From the NCBI GenBank assembly GCA_026705025.1, contig JAPPBN010000046.1:185779-249778 (forward strand): 64,000 nt of DNA, given 5' to 3'. Below the pieces are notes generated by a model that ran no database searches, was not told the origin of the DNA, and saw only the letters and a program-made list of their open reading frames with translations. Shown in pieces: positions 41,635 to 50,671 of this stretch (positions are counted from its first letter, which is position 1; the number at the start of each line of letters is the position of its first letter). The position numbers and the translations under genes were made by a program. This DNA is from Bin125 sp026705025 (GTDB taxonomy: Bacteria > Chloroflexota > Dehalococcoidia > Bin125).

Positions 41635-42402
41635 ATGTCCAGCGTGGCGCGTGATGGGGTGAACGTTTTCTATGAGGCCAGCGGCGAGGGGCCGGCGATT
41701 TTGCTTTCGCACGGCTACGGCGCGACCTCGCAGATGTGGGCCGGACAGCTCGAGCTGCTTTCGCGCGATCATCGGCTGATCGTCTGGGACATGCGCGGGC
41801 ATGGACAGACCGACTCGCCCGATGATCCGTCCTGCTACAGCGAGGCCGAAACGGTCGAGGACATGGCGGCGATCCTCGACGCGGAGGGCGTCGACAGCGC
41901 CATAATCGGCGGGCTGTCGCTGGGCGGCTACATGTCGCTGGCGTTCAACGTGGCCTATCCGGAACGGACTCAGGCCCTGATGCTGTTCGACACCGGCCCC
42001 GGCTACAACAACCCCAAGGCTCGCGAGGGCTGGAACACCGGCATGGCGATTCCCCGCGCCGAGGCGCTCGAGCGCGACGGGCTGGCGGCGCTCGGCGGCT
42101 CGGAGGAGGTTCGCGTCTCCACGCATCGCTCCGCTGACGGACTGGCACGGGCGGCTCGCGGGATGCTGGCCCAGTTCGACAACCGGATCATCCAGTCGCT
42201 GACCAGCATCGACAAGCCAACGCTAGTGCTGGTCGGCGAGCACGACGAGCCGTTCCTGGCAGGGACGGACTACATGGTCAACAAGATCCCGGGCAGTACC
42301 AAGGCGGTCGTCGCCAATGCCGGGCACGCGGCCAACATCGACAATCCGGCCGACTTCAACGACGCCGTGTCGTCGTTCCTCACTTCAATTCCCTCTCCCT
42401 GA
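41635..42402 (+). CDS. Alpha/beta hydrolase
   Basis: A 255-residue alpha/beta-hydrolase-fold enzyme. HGYGATSQMW gives the oxyanion region, DMRGHGQTDSP is the classic following strand, the nucleophile elbow is GGLSLGGYMS, VLVGEHDEP has the acid and NAGHAANID the His. It could hydrolyse esters, enol-lactones or C-C bonds. GGAG at 41624-41627 sets ATG 41635. The final residues SIPSP and the TGA stop come from a family A hairpin repeat, implying a slightly altered C-terminus. Confidence 0.9.
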   Translation: MSSVARDGVNVFYEASGEGPAILLSHGYGATSQMWAGQLELLSRDHRLIVWDMRGHGQTDSPDDPSCYSEAETVEDMAAILDAEGVDSAIIGGLSLGGYMSLAFNVAYPERTQALMLFDTGPGYNNPKAREGWNTGMAIPRAEALERDGLAALGGSEEVRVSTHRSADGLARAARGMLAQFDNRIIQSLTSIDKPTLVLVGEHDEPFLAGTDYMVNKIPGSTKAVVANAGHAANIDNPADFNDAVSSFLTSIPSP

Positions 42403-42516
42403 GGGAGAGGGCGAGGGTGAGGGCCCTGCTGCGCCGGAACGGGGGACCCTCACCCCACCCCTCTCCCAGAGGGAGAGGGAGTCAGAGCCGATCCCTTCTC
42501 CGAGAGGGAGAGGGAG
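42391..42516 (+). repeat. Cluster of three family A repeats
   Basis: Copies at 42391-42424 (forward, with GCGAGGGTGAGGGC tail), 42445-42480 (reverse, starting ACCCTCACCCC) and 42491-42516 (core only, CCCTTCTCC-GAGA-GGGAGAGGG). They fill the 130 bases between the hydrolase and LLM genes; the first includes the hydrolase stop codon. Confidence 0.85.
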
Positions 42517-42534
42517 CCAACGTTTGGAGCCATC

Positions 42535-43725
42535 ATGCAGGTCAGTCTCTTCTTCCTTCCCTCGGTCGGTACGCGCGAGGACATTGAAGCCGGCATGGCC
42601 GGGAATCGGCCCGAGCTGTACCAGGACATGCTGGCCGACCTGTCGGCCTTCGCCAAGGCCGGCGACGCGCTGGGCTACGACTCGATCGGGTTCACCGAGC
42701 ACCACTTCCACATCGAGGGCTTCGAGGTCTCGCCCAACCCGATCATGCTCGACCTCTTCCTCGCCATGCAGACCGAACGCATCCGGGTTGGCCAGCTCGG
42801 GCTGGTGCTGCCGGCGCAGAATCCGATCCGTGTGGCTGAGGACATCGCGATGCTCGATCACATGACCGGCGGCCGGGCGCTGGCCGGATTCGCGCGCGGC
42901 TACCAGCGTCGCTGGGTCGACACGCTCGCGCAGCAGATCCATGGCGTCCACGCGGCCCATCCTGGCAATCACGACGCGATCGACGCCGCCAACCGCGCCG
43001 CCTTCGAGGAACACTTCAACATCATCCGCACCTGCTGGACCGAGGAGATGGTCGAGTACAAGGGCCACGCCTGGCAGATTCCGCCTGAGGGCACGCCCTG
43101 GGACATCGAAGCGACCAAGATGTACGGCAAGGGCGTCGACGAGAACAACATCGTGCGCCAGGTCGGCGTCGTGCCCAAGCCGCTGCAGAAGCCGCACCCG
43201 CCGCTGTTTCAGCCGTTTGCTTCGTCGGAGAACACGATCCGTTGGTGCGCACGAGAGGGCATCACGGCGATCCTCCCGCCCATGTACCCGGAGTTGCAGA
43301 ATCGACTGTACGAGGTCTACCAGGAGGAGGCGGCCTCGGTCGGCCGAACCCTCAAGCCGGGAGAGGGTCTAGGGGTTCTGCGCGACGTGATCATCACCGA
43401 CACGGACGAGGAAGCGATCGAGCTCTGGCACCACTCGGCCGCATTCGCCGGAGGAGCCTGGTTCGCCCCCTTCGGCTTCGCCGAGGCGCTGCGACCACCG
43501 GGCAAAGACCTGATGACACTCGAGGAGCAGCTGGAGAATGGTCTGACTTTCCTCGGGACGATAGACACGGTGAAAAAGCAGGTCCAGAACATGCTCGACG
43601 TGACCCCGGTCTCCTGGATCTTCATGTGGCAGTACAACGGCCTGCTGAGTCAGGGCCAGATCCTGAGGACGATCGAGGACTTCTCGGAAAAGGTGCTGCC
43701 GGAGTTTGGTGAGGTTGGTGGCTGA
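42535..43725 (+). CDS. LLM-class flavin-dependent oxidoreductase
   Basis: A 396-residue luciferase-like monooxygenase. It has the N-terminal QVSLFFLPSVG strand, SIGFTEHHFHIEGFEVSPNPIM, GQLGLVLPAQNPIRVAEDIAMLDHMTGGRALAGFARGYQRR (given here as consecutive family blocks in part) and the long substrate loop typical of true FMN-dependent monooxygenases. It is closest in architecture to the gene at 615. It might oxidise a recalcitrant organic compound, but the substrate is unknown. Its TGA overlaps the helicase ATG in TGATG, coupling the two. Confidence 0.9.
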   Translation: MQVSLFFLPSVGTREDIEAGMAGNRPELYQDMLADLSAFAKAGDALGYDSIGFTEHHFHIEGFEVSPNPIMLDLFLAMQTERIRVGQLGLVLPAQNPIRVAEDIAMLDHMTGGRALAGFARGYQRRWVDTLAQQIHGVHAAHPGNHDAIDAANRAAFEEHFNIIRTCWTEEMVEYKGHAWQIPPEGTPWDIEATKMYGKGVDENNIVRQVGVVPKPLQKPHPPLFQPFASSENTIRWCAREGITAILPPMYPELQNRLYEVYQEEAASVGRTLKPGEGLGVLRDVIITDTDEEAIELWHHSAAFAGGAWFAPFGFAEALRPPGKDLMTLEEQLENGLTFLGTIDTVKKQVQNMLDVTPVSWIFMWQYNGLLSQGQILRTIEDFSEKVLPEFGEVGG

Positions 43726-46049
43726 TGGCTGACATTAATTTCGATTTGCTACAAGCGTTGAAGGAATTCGACGCCATTCGCGATGGCGATCAGATCCAAC
43801 GGAAGAGTGTTCCTGCCATTCCTCCGACTCTCGGCAATGGAGGCGCGATTCGGCGTCTCTCTAGGAGAATGCAGGAAGCGCTTAGGGTGCTTGACATCTC
43901 AGAGCTTTACGCGCACCAAGAGGAGGCTATCGCTTGTGCGCTTGACGGCAACAACGTTGTGTTACAAGCCCCAACGGCGAGCGGCAAGTCGCTTAGCTTC
44001 ATGGCCCCAGTGCTCGACACGCTGTCCCGTGATCCGTCAGCCCACGCGCTTCTGATTTACCCGATGAAAGCGCTCTCCCAGGACCAGCGGGATCAACTAG
44101 AGGAGTTGGCGAGGAGCATCCCTGGTCGGAATATAGAGTCTTGGTGGTATGACGGGGACACGCCTGATCACGAACGTGCAGCGATACGGCAAAAGCCACC
44201 CCAGATTTTGATCACAACGCCAGAAATGATCAACACCACTTTTCTGGCCCACTCCAAACTCTGGGATAGGTTCCTCGCCGGCCTCAAATGGATCGTCATC
44301 GACGAAATGCATGAGTATCGCGGCTACTTTGGCTCAAACGTCTCGTTGGTTCTGCGACGCCTTCTCTTCTTCCTCAAGAATCGTGGCGTTGAACCGCAAG
44401 TGTTTCTGAGCTCCGCTACATCTGCAAACGCGAAAGAACATGCTGAAAACCTTACCGGAGTGCGTTTCGAAGAAGTGAATGCTGCAGCCGGGATGCGGCC
44501 GCACCGCGAGTACGTGTTTGTCGATCCAGACATTCCCGACTACCAGCATTACCCCATTCTGCAGCTGAGAGCTGTTCGAGCAGCACTGGCGTGTGTTCAC
44601 GAGAACAAGTCTGTTCTCGTGTTCTGTCCGACGCGCAAGTTTGCTGAGGATTGCCACTGGACCGCGATGCGAGAGATTCCCAAGCTATCCGAGTCTAAAG
44701 GGATTGAGGTTAACCCAGAAGTTGTGAAGGTCTTCAGAGGTGGACTGTCTGTTGAAGAGCGGCACGAAACTCGGGAGGGACTACGGCGAGGTGACGTGCG
44801 ACTCGTGTTCACGACCAATGCACTCGAACTGGGTCTGGATATTGGTGGGCTAGACGGAGTAATCCTCGCGGGTTTTCCGGACAACATCATGGCTGCGTGG
44901 CAGCGAATCGGACGAGCAGGACGGAAATGGGACTCCGACGCCTTCGTCCTCTACTATGCAAGAAACAATCCTCTCGACCAATTCTACGCGAGGAACTTGG
45001 AGACCTTTCTTGATCGACCACTAGACGATCTCGTTGCAAGCGCGGGCAACGAGGAACTAATCAAGAAACACCTTCCTGCTCTCCTGTATGAGTCGGAAGA
45101 TCTCTCAGGAGGCGAGGAGATACTGGGTGAACCGCTTCATGCGGCGGCGGTGGCGGCACGTGAGAGTGGAGCAAAGCCAGCTCGGATCGGCAGTTATCGA
45201 CCACATCAAGGAATCGACCTCCGCGGTGGTGGACCCGGCGGCCGGTACGTTGTCATGGACGGGGAACAGGAGATAGGAACGCTCTCAGCGCAACAGCTGT
45301 TTCGGGAGGCTTTTCCGCGAGCGATCTACATGCATGGTGGACGTCGATTTCGTGTCAAGGAGATTGTTGTCACGTCGAGCGGCGGTGAGGTTACTCTTGA
45401 GAGTGTAGAACAGCATCTTCGCACGAATCCTTCAGTGTATTCGCAGCTGTTTGTCAACGACATTCTTGACGGATGCCAGTGGAGTGCCAAGGGTACAACA
45501 GTGTCAACAATTTACGGCAAAGTAACCATGGCCGAGAGGATCACTGCCGTCAATGAGATTGACGACAACACCGGTGAGGTTGTGGATCACTGGGTTCCCG
45601 GTTCGACGAATGCAAACTTCAACTACTCCAATGCTCACAGTTTCTGGATGGTTGTGGACCGTGCAGGCCCGAACACAACCAAAGGAATCGTGACAATCCA
45701 GCACTTGCTGCGAGTAGGCGCGATGTTCTCCATGCCTATTGATGCTCATGATGTCGGGCCACACTGTGATATCCGGGAGTCGGCTGCCTATCTGCTCGAA
45801 AGTTATCCTGGTGGTATTGGGATAGCCTCTAAGGCGCTAGAGAAGTGGCGTGAGATTTTGCGCGTCGGCATTGAGATCGCTCAGCGCTGCGACTGTAGGC
45901 GCGGATGTCCAAACTGCATTGTTCCACCAAGAAGCCGAGAAAACATCGATAAGCGGGCTGGGATCGAGGTTGCTGAGTTAGTGTTGGCTGCTACAGAGGG
46001 TCGACCACAGCTTCGGTTCGCTGCTGGTGCTTGGTTGCCTGTGGCTTAG
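43725..46049 (+). CDS. DEAD/DEAH-box helicase, MrfA/YprA-like
   Basis: A 774-residue superfamily 2 helicase. Walker A reads APTASGKS near residue 80, the Walker B variant is DEMH, motif III SSAT follows, and the helicase C-domain shows LVFTTNALELGLDIGG and QRIGRAGRK. The C-terminal DUF1998-type region ends in a four-cysteine cluster, CDCRRGCPNC, as in MrfA, which repairs mitomycin-type DNA adducts. Codon use and base composition are visibly less GC-rich than in flanking genes, suggesting transfer. Its start overlaps the LLM stop by one base (TGATG). Confidence 0.9.
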   Translation: MADINFDLLQALKEFDAIRDGDQIQRKSVPAIPPTLGNGGAIRRLSRRMQEALRVLDISELYAHQEEAIACALDGNNVVLQAPTASGKSLSFMAPVLDTLSRDPSAHALLIYPMKALSQDQRDQLEELARSIPGRNIESWWYDGDTPDHERAAIRQKPPQILITTPEMINTTFLAHSKLWDRFLAGLKWIVIDEMHEYRGYFGSNVSLVLRRLLFFLKNRGVEPQVFLSSATSANAKEHAENLTGVRFEEVNAAAGMRPHREYVFVDPDIPDYQHYPILQLRAVRAALACVHENKSVLVFCPTRKFAEDCHWTAMREIPKLSESKGIEVNPEVVKVFRGGLSVEERHETREGLRRGDVRLVFTTNALELGLDIGGLDGVILAGFPDNIMAAWQRIGRAGRKWDSDAFVLYYARNNPLDQFYARNLETFLDRPLDDLVASAGNEELIKKHLPALLYESEDLSGGEEILGEPLHAAAVAARESGAKPARIGSYRPHQGIDLRGGGPGGRYVVMDGEQEIGTLSAQQLFREAFPRAIYMHGGRRFRVKEIVVTSSGGEVTLESVEQHLRTNPSVYSQLFVNDILDGCQWSAKGTTVSTIYGKVTMAERITAVNEIDDNTGEVVDHWVPGSTNANFNYSNAHSFWMVVDRAGPNTTKGIVTIQHLLRVGAMFSMPIDAHDVGPHCDIRESAAYLLESYPGGIGIASKALEKWREILRVGIEIAQRCDCRRGCPNCIVPPRSRENIDKRAGIEVAELVLAATEGRPQLRFAAGAWLPVA

Positions 46050-46055
46050 GCTCAC

Positions 46056-47087
46056 TCACGCCAAGCGATCCATGATCAGACCCAGATTCGCCGGGTCCGA
46101 CCGCAACTCGCCGACCGGGAAGCTCCTCACGACCTCGGCGACCGCCTGATTCACCGGCGTCGCGACCTCGACCGCCTTGCCTTGCTCCACGACCCAGCCG
46201 TTGAGGGCGTCGATCTCGACTCGGCGGCCTCGGATGACGTCCTGGAGGAAGCTGGGACGGCCGGCGCCGAGAGCCTGGGCTCCCGCGACCAGCTCGGCGT
46301 CGAGCTCGGTTGAGTCGCCTCCGTTGGCGACGTCGACGAACTTTTGTGAGTCGATGCCCCAGACGGCTTCGATGTTGTGGCCGTAGGCTCGGCCGACCTT
46401 GACGACCTCGGCCGCGATCCGGATGCAGAGCCAGCGAGTCTCCTCCCGGGCGCGGACTTCTCCCGAGCCGTAGCCGGAGAGTCCGGCGATTGGGTTGGCC
46501 ATGCAGTTGACGGCGAGTTTGCCCCAGCGTTCGCCCCAGAGGTTGGTCGTCGACTCGGCGCCGGCGACGCTATTGACGATGGCGGCGATATCGCGGGCGC
46601 GGTCCGAGTCGGAGCCGTCCAGCTCGCCGACCTTGAAGCCCAGCGTGCGTGTGTCGGTGCGGATGCAGTGGCCCGGGTCGTACATACCGCAGCCGATCGT
46701 GATCACGCAGCCCAGCGTCCGCTCGCGTCCGACCACGGCGGCCACGCGCTCGTCGTTGATCCCGTTCTGGAAGTCGACGATTGCGCCGTCCTCCCGCACC
46801 AGCGGAGAGATGAAGGCGGAGGCCCACTCGGTGTCATAGCTTTTGACCGCGACGAAGCCAAGATCGAAGGGCTCGGAGATCTCCTGTGCCTCATACAAAT
46901 GCTTCGCATTGACCGGGATTCGGATGTCACCGATCAGCGGGCCGCTCAGTCGCAGGCCGTTCTGCTTCATCTCATCGACGTGCTCGACCCAGTGGTCGAA
47001 CAGGGTCACGTCGTAGCCGGCGCGGGTGAGCAATCCGCCGACGACACCGCCAATGGCGCCGGCTCCGATGATGCCGATTCGAGTCAT
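46056..47087 (-). CDS. 2-dehydropantoate 2-reductase family protein
   Basis: A 343-residue NADP-dependent reductase of the PanE/ApbA family. The dinucleotide motif IGIIGAGAIGGVVGG is at the N-terminus, KSYDTEWA matches the substrate-linked Lys region, and VNCMANPIAGLSG and SFLQDVIRGRRVEIDALNG are the typical C-terminal blocks. It could make pantoate for CoA synthesis, but the context of MaoC, enoyl-CoA hydratase and CoA-transferase genes suggests a paralogous role on other 2-oxoacids. It is 27 bases downstream of the MaoC gene. Confidence 0.88.
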   Translation of the reverse strand: MTRIGIIGAGAIGGVVGGLLTRAGYDVTLFDHWVEHVDEMKQNGLRLSGPLIGDIRIPVNAKHLYEAQEISEPFDLGFVAVKSYDTEWASAFISPLVREDGAIVDFQNGINDERVAAVVGRERTLGCVITIGCGMYDPGHCIRTDTRTLGFKVGELDGSDSDRARDIAAIVNSVAGAESTTNLWGERWGKLAVNCMANPIAGLSGYGSGEVRAREETRWLCIRIAAEVVKVGRAYGHNIEAVWGIDSQKFVDVANGGDSTELDAELVAGAQALGAGRPSFLQDVIRGRRVEIDALNGWVVEQGKAVEVATPVNQAVAEVVRSFPVGELRSDPANLGLIMDRLA

Positions 47088-47114
47088 GTCCGTGTCCTTT
47101 GGGTGAGCTGGCAG

Positions 47115-47579
47115 TTACTTCCGACGCGGCAGTCGTACGGTCGCCCAGCCCGGCGTGGTCACGCCGAGGCGGTCGTTCTCCAGCCAGACCTCGAGTTCGA
47201 CCAGGCCGTGCGCGTCGTCGAGGTCGGACTTGCCAACGACCTTGCCGCGCGCGTGGACCTCGTCGTCGGGGATGTTCATCCGCCGCATCTCGAAGCGGAA
47301 CCTGGACATCCAGCCGGCTGGCCCGGCCCAGTCGGTGACCACCCGGCAGAGCGCCGCCTGGGTCCAGCCGGTGTTGTAGAAGATCGCCGGGTGGCCCGCT
47401 TCTGCGGCGAACTCGGGGTCGTGGTGGACCGGATAGAAGTCCTGGGAGCCGGAGACCTGCTCGACCATCTTGGTCCAGTCCAGTGTCAGATCGTATCCCT
47501 CGATCAGGTCGCCGACGCGGACATCGTCCCACCAGGTCTGGTCGGTCGAGATGCTGTTCGGTGAGGTGCGGGTGGTCAT
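47115..47579 (-). CDS. MaoC-like hotdog-fold dehydratase
   Basis: A 154-residue hotdog-fold protein of the MaoC/(R)-specific enoyl-CoA hydratase group. The hydratase motif region reads QDFYPVHHDPEFA, with the catalytic-type Asp and His in DFYPVHHD. Its start overlaps the upstream MaoC-like gene stop by 4 bases (ATGA at 47576-47579), so the two probably form a heteromeric hydratase, as seen for paired MaoC proteins in actinobacterial steroid metabolism. The substrate is likely an enoyl-CoA. Confidence 0.85.
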   Translation of the reverse strand: MTTRTSPNSISTDQTWWDDVRVGDLIEGYDLTLDWTKMVEQVSGSQDFYPVHHDPEFAAEAGHPAIFYNTGWTQAALCRVVTDWAGPAGWMSRFRFEMRRMNIPDDEVHARGKVVGKSDLDDAHGLVELEVWLENDRLGVTTPGWATVRLPRRK

Positions 47580-48124
47580 AGCGGGCGCTCGCCTTCTTCT
47601 GCTTCGACTTGTTCGGGAGTCCGGTGGGTGCACAGCGTGTTGGTGCCGACGGCGACCAATTCGCCGTCCTGGTTGGTGATTCGAGTCTCGGTGACGACCC
47701 ATACCGAGCGCGGGTCGAGCTTGATCGACTTCTCGTAGATGTCGGTCACCTCGGTTTGCGAGGCGAGGTGGTCGCCAACCCTGGCCGGTTGCAGGTATTC
47801 CCACTCGGTGTTGAGATTGATGTTCCGCTCTCCGCGCGTTGGCACCGAGAGCAGCAGGCTGACCTGATTGTCGGAAGATGGCGGCCAGACGCCAGCGCCG
47901 GCGAAGTAGCGGGTCATCACCGGCGGCGCGATGACTGCGCCGTGCTCTGATTGCCGCCCGTATTCGGGATCGAGGAAGAGCGGATTCGTGTCTTCGACCA
48001 TGTGGCAGTGGCGTCGGATGCTGTCGTACTCGACCGGGTAGCGTCCGGGAACCACGTCGGTTTTCTGTCCGATCCACTCGCTGCGGACGGCCTCGACATC
48101 GTAGGGTCCTGTAACGCGAACCAT
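47576..48124 (-). CDS. MaoC-like dehydratase, N-terminal-domain type
   Basis: A 182-residue hotdog-fold protein of the FAS1-DH/MaoC N-terminal type. It lacks a clear intact hydratase Asp-His motif (MVEDTNPLFLDPEYG occupies that site), so it may be the structural partner of the following MaoC-like subunit. VIAPPVMTRYFAGAG and LNTEWEYLQPARVGDHLASQTEV are typical of the family. It is the first gene of the likely MaoC-MaoC-PanE operon, divergent from the small membrane protein gene. Confidence 0.85.
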   Translation of the reverse strand: MVRVTGPYDVEAVRSEWIGQKTDVVPGRYPVEYDSIRRHCHMVEDTNPLFLDPEYGRQSEHGAVIAPPVMTRYFAGAGVWPPSSDNQVSLLLSVPTRGERNINLNTEWEYLQPARVGDHLASQTEVTDIYEKSIKLDPRSVWVVTETRITNQDGELVAVGTNTLCTHRTPEQVEAEEGERPL

Positions 48125-48214
48125 CAGTGTTCTCCTGTGACAGCGCGCCTATCCGTGGCTAGGCTGAGGCTAACAGAGGCGTTTAGCAGTGCGGACAAGC
48201 TAAGGAGTGTCAGC

Positions 48215-48439
48215 ATGTCGGTGATGACGCCGATTCTGAGGCTGCGCAAGGTGATACGCGCCATTGGGGGTAGTGAAGCACAGGCGGATGAATTCGCCGA
48301 CGCGATGGACGGCTATCCGACACGCCGGGAATTCGACCAGCGTCTGGAAGCGATGTTCGCTCGACAGACGAACCAGCTGATATTCGCGATCATCGTCATC
48401 GTCGGGCTGGCTGTCGCGATCATCGTGGCGCTCGACTAA
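48215..48439 (+). CDS. Small coiled-coil protein with C-terminal membrane anchor
   Basis: A 74-residue protein that I do not recognise beyond its architecture. Residues 1-50 are helical and charged, with FADAMDGYPTRREFDQRLEAM as a potential coiled coil (shown in part). Residues about 54-73 form one hydrophobic helix, IFAIIVIVGLAVAIIVAL. This tail-anchored layout resembles small CCDC90/DUF1640-like proteins. TAAGGAG at 48201-48207 is a strong RBS, which supports a real gene despite its size. Its stop interlocks with the enoyl-CoA hydratase stop in CTAA. Confidence 0.72.
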   Translation: MSVMTPILRLRKVIRAIGGSEAQADEFADAMDGYPTRREFDQRLEAMFARQTNQLIFAIIVIVGLAVAIIVALD

Positions 48440-49296
48440 GTACTCCTCGGACCAAACGGCTCCGGGATGAATGGTTCATCTCTAGCTCTGAGAAATGCGC
48501 CGAAGCCGCCGGCTTCTCGTGCAGCGTCGAGGTGCGCAACTTCGGGACCATCGGCCGACGCTTCGACCATCGACGAGAGCATCGAGCCGACGTTGAGCGC
48601 GTTGCGCAGTCCCATCGCCTCGAGGCCTCGCGCAGTGATCAGCTTGTTGTAGCGAATCGAATGCGATGGCACGAGCGCCAGCCGGCGCGCGAGTGCGTCG
48701 GCGCGTTCCATCAGATCCTCGCTCGGCACGATCTCGTTGATCACGCCGATCCGCAGCGCCTCCTCAGCGTCGAAGTGGTCACCGGTCAGCGCATAGCGAT
48801 GCGCCGCCTTCCAGCCCGCCAGGGCGGCGAAGAGCACCGAGCTGTTGGAGATCATCCGCACCTCCGGCTGGGCGAACACGGCACGGTCCGAAGCCAGCGT
48901 GATGTCAGCGGCCAGCGAATACCAGAAGCCGCCGCCGATGCACCAGCCGTTGACAGCGGCGATGATCGGCTTCTCAAGCGTCATCAGGTGCATCATCATG
49001 TCGGGATTTTTGGTCGAAAAGCGGAACCAGCGCTCCAGGTGCTCGGAGACCGGCTGGGTCGGCCCGCCGACCTCGCTGTCAATGCCGCCGGCGATGTTGT
49101 AGCCGGATGAGAACGCCCGTCCCGCGCCGGTGAAAATGATCGAACGCGCTGACGGATCGGCGTTGGCCACGTCGAGCGCGTCGTGGAACTCGCGCTCGAG
49201 CGCCGGCGTGATCGCATTCAGCGTCTCCGGATTGTTCCAGGTGATCGTGACCACGGGGCCGTCCTGCTCGTAAAGGATGTTCTCGTAATCGGGCAT
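48436..49296 (-). CDS. Enoyl-CoA hydratase/isomerase family protein
   Basis: A 286-residue crotonase-fold enzyme. Oxyanion-hole blocks are AGRAFSSGYNIAGG and AAVNGWCIGGGFWYSLAADITLA. The usual second catalytic Glu position is followed by ISNSSVLFAALAGWKAAHRYALTG, typical of branched- or aromatic-acyl-CoA enzymes. It may act on CoA thioesters formed by the neighbouring family III CoA-transferases. It reads away from them, with the divergent start at 49296. Confidence 0.92.
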   Translation of the reverse strand: MPDYENILYEQDGPVVTITWNNPETLNAITPALEREFHDALDVANADPSARSIIFTGAGRAFSSGYNIAGGIDSEVGGPTQPVSEHLERWFRFSTKNPDMMMHLMTLEKPIIAAVNGWCIGGGFWYSLAADITLASDRAVFAQPEVRMISNSSVLFAALAGWKAAHRYALTGDHFDAEEALRIGVINEIVPSEDLMERADALARRLALVPSHSIRYNKLITARGLEAMGLRNALNVGSMLSSMVEASADGPEVAHLDAAREAGGFGAFLRARDEPFIPEPFGPRST

Positions 49297-49378
49297 GGCA
49301 ATGCTCGTTTCCTGACTCTGGCTTCAGCCTGAGTCTACGCGCCGGGCTCGCGTAACCTGCTCGATTGAGGAGGCGTGC

Positions 49379-50671
49379 ATGCCCGGACCGCTCGAGGGGA
49401 TCAAAGTGCTGGAGCTGGCGCAGATCATCGCCGGACCGTTCTGCGGCACGGCGCTCGCCGATCTGGGCGCCGACGTGGTCAAGCTCGAATCACCACAGGG
49501 AGACGCCTCCCGCCGGATCGGACAATTCGCCCCGGGCGAAAGCAAGGCCTTCCATGGACTGAACCGCGGCAAGCGGGGCATGGTGGTCGATCTCAGCTCT
49601 GCGCGGGGACAGGCAGTCGCTCATCGCTTGATTCCGCAGTTCGACGTCTTCGTGACCAACGTGCGGCCCGGCGTGGCCGAGCGGATCGCCATGGACTACG
49701 ACACGCTCATCCGTCTGCGCCCTGACCTGATCTATCTCGAGGTGACCGGCTACGGCACGCGCGGACCAAGCGCCGATCGTGCCGGCTCGGATGTCGTCGT
49801 GCAGGCGTATTCGGGTCTACTTGCCGGAGACATGAAGGTGGACGAGCGTGGAGCGCCGGAGCCGATCACGGCGTCCGCTCCTTCGGACTATGTCGCCGCG
49901 CTCGGTGGTGCGATGGGCGTTTGCGCCGCACTGTTTCATCGACAGCGCACGGGCGAGGGCCAGCGCATTGCGACCACGCTCCTGGGCGCCGGGCTCGCCT
50001 TGCAGACCCCATGGGCCGGCGACGTACCTGTGTCTGACGCGATCCTGATCGAGCCGTTGCGTCGGATGATGTCGGAGATGCGCGAAGACGGATCCAGCTA
50101 TGCCGAAATGATCGAGGCTCGGCGCAGCCGTCCCAACCAGGGCAAGGCCTTCCGCATCTACTACTCCGGTTATCCGGTCAAGGACGGGGCGATCATCCTC
50201 GGAGCGCTGACGCCGCAGAATCGCGATCAGATTCGCGCCGTGCTTGAGATCACGGACGACCCAACCGACAACGACGACTTCAACGCCATCGGTCCGGACG
50301 CCGACGCCATTGTCGCGCGAGTCGAAGAGCAAATCAGATCGACACTGGCAAACGGCACCATGGAGGAGTGGATGGCGAGGCTCGACGCCGCCGGAGCTCC
50401 GGCTTCCCCCGTCAACTGGTTGGAAGACATGGTCAACGATCCCCAGGTAGTCGCCATGAACCTGATGCCGACCATCGATCATCCGCTGTCCGGTCCCGAG
50501 CGACAGGTCGGACCGTTGGTCGAGATGTCAGTGACCGGCACCGGCACCGACCGTGCCGCTCCGGCGCTCGATGCCGACACGGACGCAATCCTCCTCGAGC
50601 ACGGCTTCACGGACGAACAGATCGCGAGCCTGAGGCAATCCGGCGCAGTCGGCGCATCCCCCGGCAGCTAA
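49379..50671 (+). CDS. CaiB/BaiF family III CoA-transferase (paralogue 1)
   Basis: A 430-residue class III CoA-transferase that would move CoA between carboxylic acids. The N-terminal block is GIKVLELAQIIAGPFCGTALADLGADVVKLE (typical of the family; quoted as two adjoining parts GIKVLELAQII and AGPFCGTALADLGADVVK). NRGKRGMVVDL and YGTRGPSADRAGSD follow. The candidate catalytic Asp is D160 in APSDYVAALGG. GAGGAGG precedes ATG 49379. It is the first of three paralogues in a row. The donor and acceptor acids are unknown. Confidence 0.92.
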   Translation: MPGPLEGIKVLELAQIIAGPFCGTALADLGADVVKLESPQGDASRRIGQFAPGESKAFHGLNRGKRGMVVDLSSARGQAVAHRLIPQFDVFVTNVRPGVAERIAMDYDTLIRLRPDLIYLEVTGYGTRGPSADRAGSDVVVQAYSGLLAGDMKVDERGAPEPITASAPSDYVAALGGAMGVCAALFHRQRTGEGQRIATTLLGAGLALQTPWAGDVPVSDAILIEPLRRMMSEMREDGSSYAEMIEARRSRPNQGKAFRIYYSGYPVKDGAIILGALTPQNRDQIRAVLEITDDPTDNDDFNAIGPDADAIVARVEEQIRSTLANGTMEEWMARLDAAGAPASPVNWLEDMVNDPQVVAMNLMPTIDHPLSGPERQVGPLVEMSVTGTGTDRAAPALDADTDAILLEHGFTDEQIASLRQSGAVGASPGS

